A stretch of DNA of 64,000 nt, taken from assembly GCA_942490995.1 (NCBI GenBank), contig CALOBG010000006.1:1-64000 (forward strand), written 5' to 3'. Each line of letters opens with the position of its first letter. Within the stretch, counting starts at the first letter, position 1. The notes beneath the pieces were generated by a model. The model made no database searches and was not told the DNA's origin. It saw nothing but the letters and a program-made list of their open reading frames with translations. This document shows positions 59,651 through 64,000 of this stretch, in pieces. A program made the position numbers and the translations under genes. The stretch comes from UBA981 sp942490995 (GTDB lineage Bacteria; Pseudomonadota; Gammaproteobacteria; Ga0077536).

Positions 59651-60898
59651 CTATAGCGCCAGCAGCATGCGCGCCGGGTCTTCCAGCGTGCGACGGATGG
59701 TGTCCAGAAACTGCACCGCTTCGCGGCCGTCGATGATGCGGTGGTCATAGGACAGGGCCAGGTACATCATCGGACGGATCACGACTTCACCGTTTTCGGC
59801 GACCGGGCGCTCCTGGATCTTGTGCATACCGAGGATCGCGCTTTGCGGCGGATTGATAATCGGCGTCGATACCAGCGAGCCGTATACGCCGCCGTTGCTG
59901 ATCGTGAACGTGCCGCCGGTCAGCTCGTCGAGCGTGAGTTTGCCATCGCGTGCACGTTCGCCGAATTCACGTATGCGCCGTTCGACTTCCGAGAACGGCA
60001 TGCGCGCGACATCGCGCAGAATAGGCACAACCAGACCGCGTTCGGAACCGACCGCCACACCGATGTCGAAAAAGCCGTGATAGACGATATCGTCACCATC
60101 GACCGCGGCATTTACGACGGGAAACTTCTTCAGCGCTTCCACCGCGGCCTTGACGAAAAACGACATGAACCCGAGGCGCACGCCGTAGCGCTCTTCGAAT
60201 TCAGTTTTGAAACGGTTGCGCAGATCCATCACCGGCGCCATGTTGACTTCGTTGAAAGTCGTCAGCAGGGCGTTTTCGCGCTGCGCGCTGAGTAGCCGTT
60301 CCGCGGTCCTGCGGCGCAGGCGCGTCATCGGCACGCGTTCCTCGATGCGGGTCACCTCGGTCTCCGGGGCGCGCTCGCGGACCGGTGCGGCAACCGCGGT
60401 CACGTCGCCTTTGGCGGCGTCCTGGTCTTTCTCCAGGTGGGCGAGGACATCGCCCTTGGTGACTCGACCATCCTTGCCGCTGCCATCGATCGCGGCGGCG
60501 TCGAGGCCATGCTCTTCGACGAGCTTGCGCGCTGCCGGACCGAGTTTGTCGCTGCCTGCGGCGCTTGCGGCAGGCGCGTCGGGAGTCGCGGCCGCCGCCG
60601 CGGGGCCGGCCTTGTTGGCAGGACTGGCCGCGGCCGGGCTGGCACTGGCGGTGGCGGTGGCGGTGGTATCGATAACAACCAGCACGTCGTCGGTCACCAC
60701 CACGTCACCGGGCTGTTTCAGGATCTCCTTGATCACACCGGTCTCGGGCGCTGTAATCTCGAGCGTGACCTTATCGGTTTCGAGATCGATCAGGCTTTCA
60801 CCGCGTTCGACCGCCTCGCCGACCTGTTTGTACCAGTCCAGCAAGGTCGCGTCGGGAACGGATTCGGCCAGCGCCGGAACTTTGACTTCAATTAACAC
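59651..60898 (-). CDS. sucB: 2-oxoglutarate dehydrogenase complex E2 (dihydrolipoyl succinyltransferase)
   Basis: E2 carries the lipoyl group and transfers succinyl to CoA. The 415-residue protein has one lipoyl domain (SLIDLETDKVTLEI with the lipoylated Lys at about 43), an Ala/Pro linker (ASPAAASPANKAGPAAAAATPDAPAAS) and a peripheral subunit-binding domain (GPAARKLVEEHGLDAAAIDGSGKDGRVTKGDV). The catalytic domain is MTRLRRRTAERLL to YDHRIIDGREAVQFL. Composition and length fit SucB rather than AceF. Confidence 0.97.
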   Translation of the reverse strand: MLIEVKVPALAESVPDATLLDWYKQVGEAVERGESLIDLETDKVTLEITAPETGVIKEILKQPGDVVVTDDVLVVIDTTATATASASPAAASPANKAGPAAAAATPDAPAASAAGSDKLGPAARKLVEEHGLDAAAIDGSGKDGRVTKGDVLAHLEKDQDAAKGDVTAVAAPVRERAPETEVTRIEERVPMTRLRRRTAERLLSAQRENALLTTFNEVNMAPVMDLRNRFKTEFEERYGVRLGFMSFFVKAAVEALKKFPVVNAAVDGDDIVYHGFFDIGVAVGSERGLVVPILRDVARMPFSEVERRIREFGERARDGKLTLDELTGGTFTISNGGVYGSLVSTPIINPPQSAILGMHKIQERPVAENGEVVIRPMMYLALSYDHRIIDGREAVQFLDTIRRTLEDPARMLLAL

Positions 60899-60933
60899 GT
60901 CGGTCCTCTCCCAGGAGTAAGGGCGCGCCTGTC

Positions 60934-63774
60934 TCAGGCGGTTTTTTTCTGTTTCGCCGCGCGCGCCGTGAGTTCGAGCGCGCCGTCGATGACCTGCTGC
61001 TGCTGCTCGCGGTGCAGTGAGGCGTAACCGACCGCGGGCGAGGCCGAATAGGGCCGCGCGATGCAGGTCAGGGGTTTATTTTCGTCGAAACAACCGCCGA
61101 GATGCCGGGTCGAGAGCAGCATCGACCAGGCGCCCTGGTTGCGTGGCTCTTCCTGCACCCAGACCAGCTCTTCGGCGTTCGCGTATTGCGCGAGCACGGC
61201 CTGCATTTCCTCTTTCGGAAACGGGTAGAGCTGTTCCAGCCGGACGATCGCGCAATCGGTGACGTTGTTTTCGCGCCGCGCCTCCAACAGATCGAAATAC
61301 ACTTTACCGCTGCACACCAGGATGCGGCGTACCGCGGTTTTGTCGAGCTCATCGATGTCGTCGAGCACGACCTGAAAAGTACCGCTGGTGAAATCATCGA
61401 TCGGTGACACTGACAGCTTGTGCCGCAGCAGGCTTTTCGGGCTCATGACGATGAGCGGTTTGCGGTAGGGCCTGATCATCTGCCGGCGCAGCATATGGAA
61501 CATCTGGGCCGGGGTGGTCGGGTAACAGACCTGCATATTGTCTTCGGCGCACAGTTGCAGGTAGCGCTCGAGGCGGGCCGAGGAATGTTCCGGACCCTGG
61601 CCGTCATAACCGTGCGGCAACAACATGACGAGGCCGCAGTAGCGCCCCCATTTCTCTTCGCAGGAGGCGATGAACTGGTCGATCACTACCTGCGCGCCGT
61701 TGGCGAAATCACCGAACTGCGCCTCCCAGATCACCAGCGCATTGGGCTCGGCGCTGGCGTAGCCGAACTCGTAACCGAGCACGGCCTCTTCAGACAGCGT
61801 TGAATTGATGACCAGAAATGCGGCCTGGTTACTGTCGAGGTTTTGCAGCGGCAGGTAGGTGTCGCCGGTTTTCTGATCATGGCACACGGCATGGCGGTGA
61901 AAAAACGTGCCGCGGCCGCTGTCCTGTCCGGAAATCCTGACCGCACATTTCTGCGTCACCAGCGAAGCGTAGGCGAGGGTTTCGGCGAAACCCCAGTCAC
62001 AGGGTGTTTCCCCCAGCGCCATGTTCTTGCGGTCGGCGAGGATGCGTTTGACCGCGCGGTGCAGGTTGAAACCTTCGGGGACCCGGGTGAAACCATCGGC
62101 CAGCCTGGTGACGGTTTCCGGTGCAAGCGCGGTGACCGCTTCGTCGCGCCAGTGGCTGCCGCGAAAAGGTTCGAAGTTGATCAGAAAGCGGTTGTCGATG
62201 ACGTTGGCATAAGGCCTTGAGACGACAAAATTGTTTTCCAGCGCGTCGACGTATTTCGCCGCCATGGCCTCGGCCTCACCCTCGGTGATGATATTTTCCG
62301 AGACCAGCTTCTGGGTATAGATATGTCGCACGCCGGGGTGGTTGCGCACATGCTGATACATGATGGGCTGCGTTGCGGCCGGTTCGTCGGCCTCGCTGTG
62401 GCCATGTTTGCGATAGCAAATCATGTCGACCACCACGTCCTTGTTGAATTCGGTGCGAAAGTCGACCGCCATCTGCGCGACGAAAGCGACCGCCTCGGGG
62501 TCGTCACCGTTGACGTGGAAAATCGGCGCCTGCACCATTTTCGCCACGTCCGTGCAGTACAGGGTCGAGCGCGAATCGAGCGGATCGGAGGTGGTGAAAC
62601 CAATCTGGTTGTTGATGATGACGTGCACCGTGCCACCGGTGGAATAACCGCGCGTCTGTGACAGGTTGAACGTCTCCATGATGACACCCTGGCCGGCGAA
62701 GGCGGCGTCACCATGGATGAGCAGGGGCAACACTTCGTTGCGGTCGACGTCGGAACGCCGATCCTGGCGGGCGCGCACCGAACCTTCGACGACCGGGTCG
62801 ATGATCTCGAGGTGCGAAGGGTTGAACGCCAGGGTCAGGTGCAACGAGCCGCCCGGAGTTTCTATATCGGACGAAAAGCCGAGGTGGTATTTGACGTCTC
62901 CGGAGCGCACTTCGATCGGACCGGTGCCTTCGAACTCCTCGAACAGTTTCGACGGGTGCTTGCCAAGGATGTTGACCAGCACGTTGAGGCGGCCGCGGTG
63001 AGCCATGCCCACCACGCATTCCTTGATGCCGTGACGTCCGGCGTCTTCGACGATCTGGTCGAGCAGGGCGATTGCACTTTCACCGCCTTCGAGGGAGAAG
63101 CGTTTCTGGCCCACGTACTTGGTGTGCAGAAACTCCTCCAGGGCGCCGGCCGCGATCACGCGCCCGAGCAGGAACTTGCGTTTCTCGGTATCGAACGAAG
63201 GCTTGGCGAGGGTCAGTTCGAGGCGCTGCTGGATCCAGCGCTTCTGACTGGTCTCGACGATGTGCATATACTCGGCGCCGATCGTACCGCAGTAAGTCGT
63301 GCGTACGATGTCGAGGATATCGCGTAGGGTGGCCTGCTGCGGGCCCTGCAGCGAACCGGTGTTGAAGACCCGATCGAGGTCGGCGTCGGACAGCCCGTGA
63401 AACTCGGGGCTGAGCTCCGCGACCTCGGGGCGATCGTACTGGTTGAGCGGGTCGAGATTGGCCTGGCGGTGGCCGCGAAAGCGGTAGGCATTGATCAGCT
63501 GCAGCACGGAAACCTGCTTCTGGGCATCGGCCGGGTCGCCGTGGGAGATCACCTGTGCCGGTCCGCCGACGCTGGCCGCGCTGCCGATTTCGAGCATGCG
63601 CGCCCGTACCTCGGCGTGGCCGGTGTCGCGGCGCTCCTCGCTCATGCCGTCCTGCAGGCCGTCGAAATAGGAGCGCCACTCGGCTGAAACGCTGCCGGGG
63701 TCAGTCAGATAAGACTCGTAGAGCGCCTCCAGAAAGGGTGCGTTGCCGCTGAACAAACATGATGGACGTTGCAT
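60934..63774 (-). CDS. sucA: 2-oxoglutarate dehydrogenase E1 component
   Basis: E1 is the thiamine diphosphate enzyme that decarboxylates 2-oxoglutarate. The 946 residues include the N-terminal E2-binding segment (LYESYLTDPGSVSAEWRSYF), GMAHRGRLNVLVNILGK, HGDAAFAGQGVIMETFNLSQ, GTVHVIINNQIGFTTSDP, CYRKHGHSEADEPAATQP and the C-terminal PLIVMSPKSLLRH. It starts the leftward sucA-sucB-lpdA operon. The 5' end is complete at 63774. The region above it to the window end (226 bp) contains the promoter; I see TTGA-type half sites but no convincing -10/-35 pair. Confidence 0.98.
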   Translation of the reverse strand: MQRPSCLFSGNAPFLEALYESYLTDPGSVSAEWRSYFDGLQDGMSEERRDTGHAEVRARMLEIGSAASVGGPAQVISHGDPADAQKQVSVLQLINAYRFRGHRQANLDPLNQYDRPEVAELSPEFHGLSDADLDRVFNTGSLQGPQQATLRDILDIVRTTYCGTIGAEYMHIVETSQKRWIQQRLELTLAKPSFDTEKRKFLLGRVIAAGALEEFLHTKYVGQKRFSLEGGESAIALLDQIVEDAGRHGIKECVVGMAHRGRLNVLVNILGKHPSKLFEEFEGTGPIEVRSGDVKYHLGFSSDIETPGGSLHLTLAFNPSHLEIIDPVVEGSVRARQDRRSDVDRNEVLPLLIHGDAAFAGQGVIMETFNLSQTRGYSTGGTVHVIINNQIGFTTSDPLDSRSTLYCTDVAKMVQAPIFHVNGDDPEAVAFVAQMAVDFRTEFNKDVVVDMICYRKHGHSEADEPAATQPIMYQHVRNHPGVRHIYTQKLVSENIITEGEAEAMAAKYVDALENNFVVSRPYANVIDNRFLINFEPFRGSHWRDEAVTALAPETVTRLADGFTRVPEGFNLHRAVKRILADRKNMALGETPCDWGFAETLAYASLVTQKCAVRISGQDSGRGTFFHRHAVCHDQKTGDTYLPLQNLDSNQAAFLVINSTLSEEAVLGYEFGYASAEPNALVIWEAQFGDFANGAQVVIDQFIASCEEKWGRYCGLVMLLPHGYDGQGPEHSSARLERYLQLCAEDNMQVCYPTTPAQMFHMLRRQMIRPYRKPLIVMSPKSLLRHKLSVSPIDDFTSGTFQVVLDDIDELDKTAVRRILVCSGKVYFDLLEARRENNVTDCAIVRLEQLYPFPKEEMQAVLAQYANAEELVWVQEEPRNQGAWSMLLSTRHLGGCFDENKPLTCIARPYSASPAVGYASLHREQQQQVIDGALELTARAAKQKKTA

Positions 63775-64000
63775 CGCCTACTACCTGCGTGATCACTGGG
63801 TATAAGAACTGTCGTGGTACCTGCCGCCGGCGCCATTTTTCATAGCGGCGTCGGAACGCGGGATCTTTGATCAAACCTCGGTCAAAGTCATTAATTAATC
63901 AGGCATTCCAGCCATTCTCAGCAGCCCGAAACAGGGCCGGCCGAGGTATGAGCGTTGCGGCCCGCGGCAGCCTCGCCTTGCCGGACAAACGACCGCGCGG
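63775..64000. other. Upstream region of sucA, no gene visible
   Basis: This 226-base segment precedes the leftward sucA operon. A partial dyad, TTTGATCAAACCTCGGTCAAA, lies near 63868-63888 and TTAATTAA follows near 63893. These could be regulatory, but I cannot identify a binding protein. No start codon with coding character is evident up to the window edge. Confidence 0.4.

Noticed and set aside
63868..63900. FNR or ArcA site upstream of sucA
   Set aside because: The TTTGA...TCAAA dyad lacks the correct spacing of a clear consensus; I leave it as unassigned.

Overview
The window joins two unlike DNAs. Bases 1 to about 4836 are AT-richer, carry no convincing gene, and are full of dispersed, palindromic and tandem repeats with intron-like splice-donor motifs. 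This looks like non-coding eukaryotic (host-type) DNA. From about 4837 to the end the sequence is GC-rich, tightly packed and clearly bacterial. The switch falls inside both a eukaryotic-type tandem repeat and the bacterial gene rsmB, so the contig is probably a chimeric metagenome assembly of host and bacterium. An integration is the less likely alternative.

The bacterial part fits an uncultured gammaproteobacterium. It has the order rsmB-fmt-def / LysM(tsaP-like)-dprA-smg-topA-tsaC, then tRNA-Tyr/Gly/Thr-tufB-tRNA-Trp-secE-nusG-rplKAJL-rpoBC, rpsL-rpsG-fusA-tufA, and the complete S10, spc and alpha operons down to rplQ with its terminator. The class III PHA synthase pair (phaE, phaC) recalls purple-sulfur or Chromatiales-like lineages, but the taxon is inferred from gene content only.

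Layout of the bacterial part: 4837-7061 truncated rsmB, fmt and def on the minus strand. 7226-13744 tsaP-like LysM gene, a five-unit structured repeat array (8399-9000), dprA, smg, topA and tsaC. 13750-27612 tRNAs, tufB, secE-nusG, ribosomal stalk genes and RNA polymerase beta and beta'. 27619-32069 the str operon behind a consensus promoter and a terminator-like hairpin. 32107-45598 ribosomal protein operons, secY and rpoA. 45654-49365 four accessory genes: an exported unknown, an SDR-like protein lacking the usual catalytic lysine, a MAPEG protein and a bisphosphate-nucleotidase-like phosphatase. 49515-58088 an acetate/PHA carbon-storage block (acs, phaE, phaC, phasin, pckG, phaR, phaA) with TGC-rich candidate PhaR sites at the phasin and thiolase promoters. 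58229-63774 the 2-oxoglutarate dehydrogenase operon sucA-sucB-lpdA, transcribed leftward.

The metabolic genes fit together. Acs makes acetyl-CoA, PhaA condenses it, PhaEC polymerises hydroxybutyryl-CoA onto phasin-coated granules under PhaR control, and the TCA complex and PEP carboxykinase handle oxidation and gluconeogenesis. The acetoacetyl-CoA reductase (phaB) is not in the window.

Three essential genes (rplA, fusA, tufA) carry single-base frameshifts, four in all. They look like consensus errors, so fine detail in the assembly should be read with caution.
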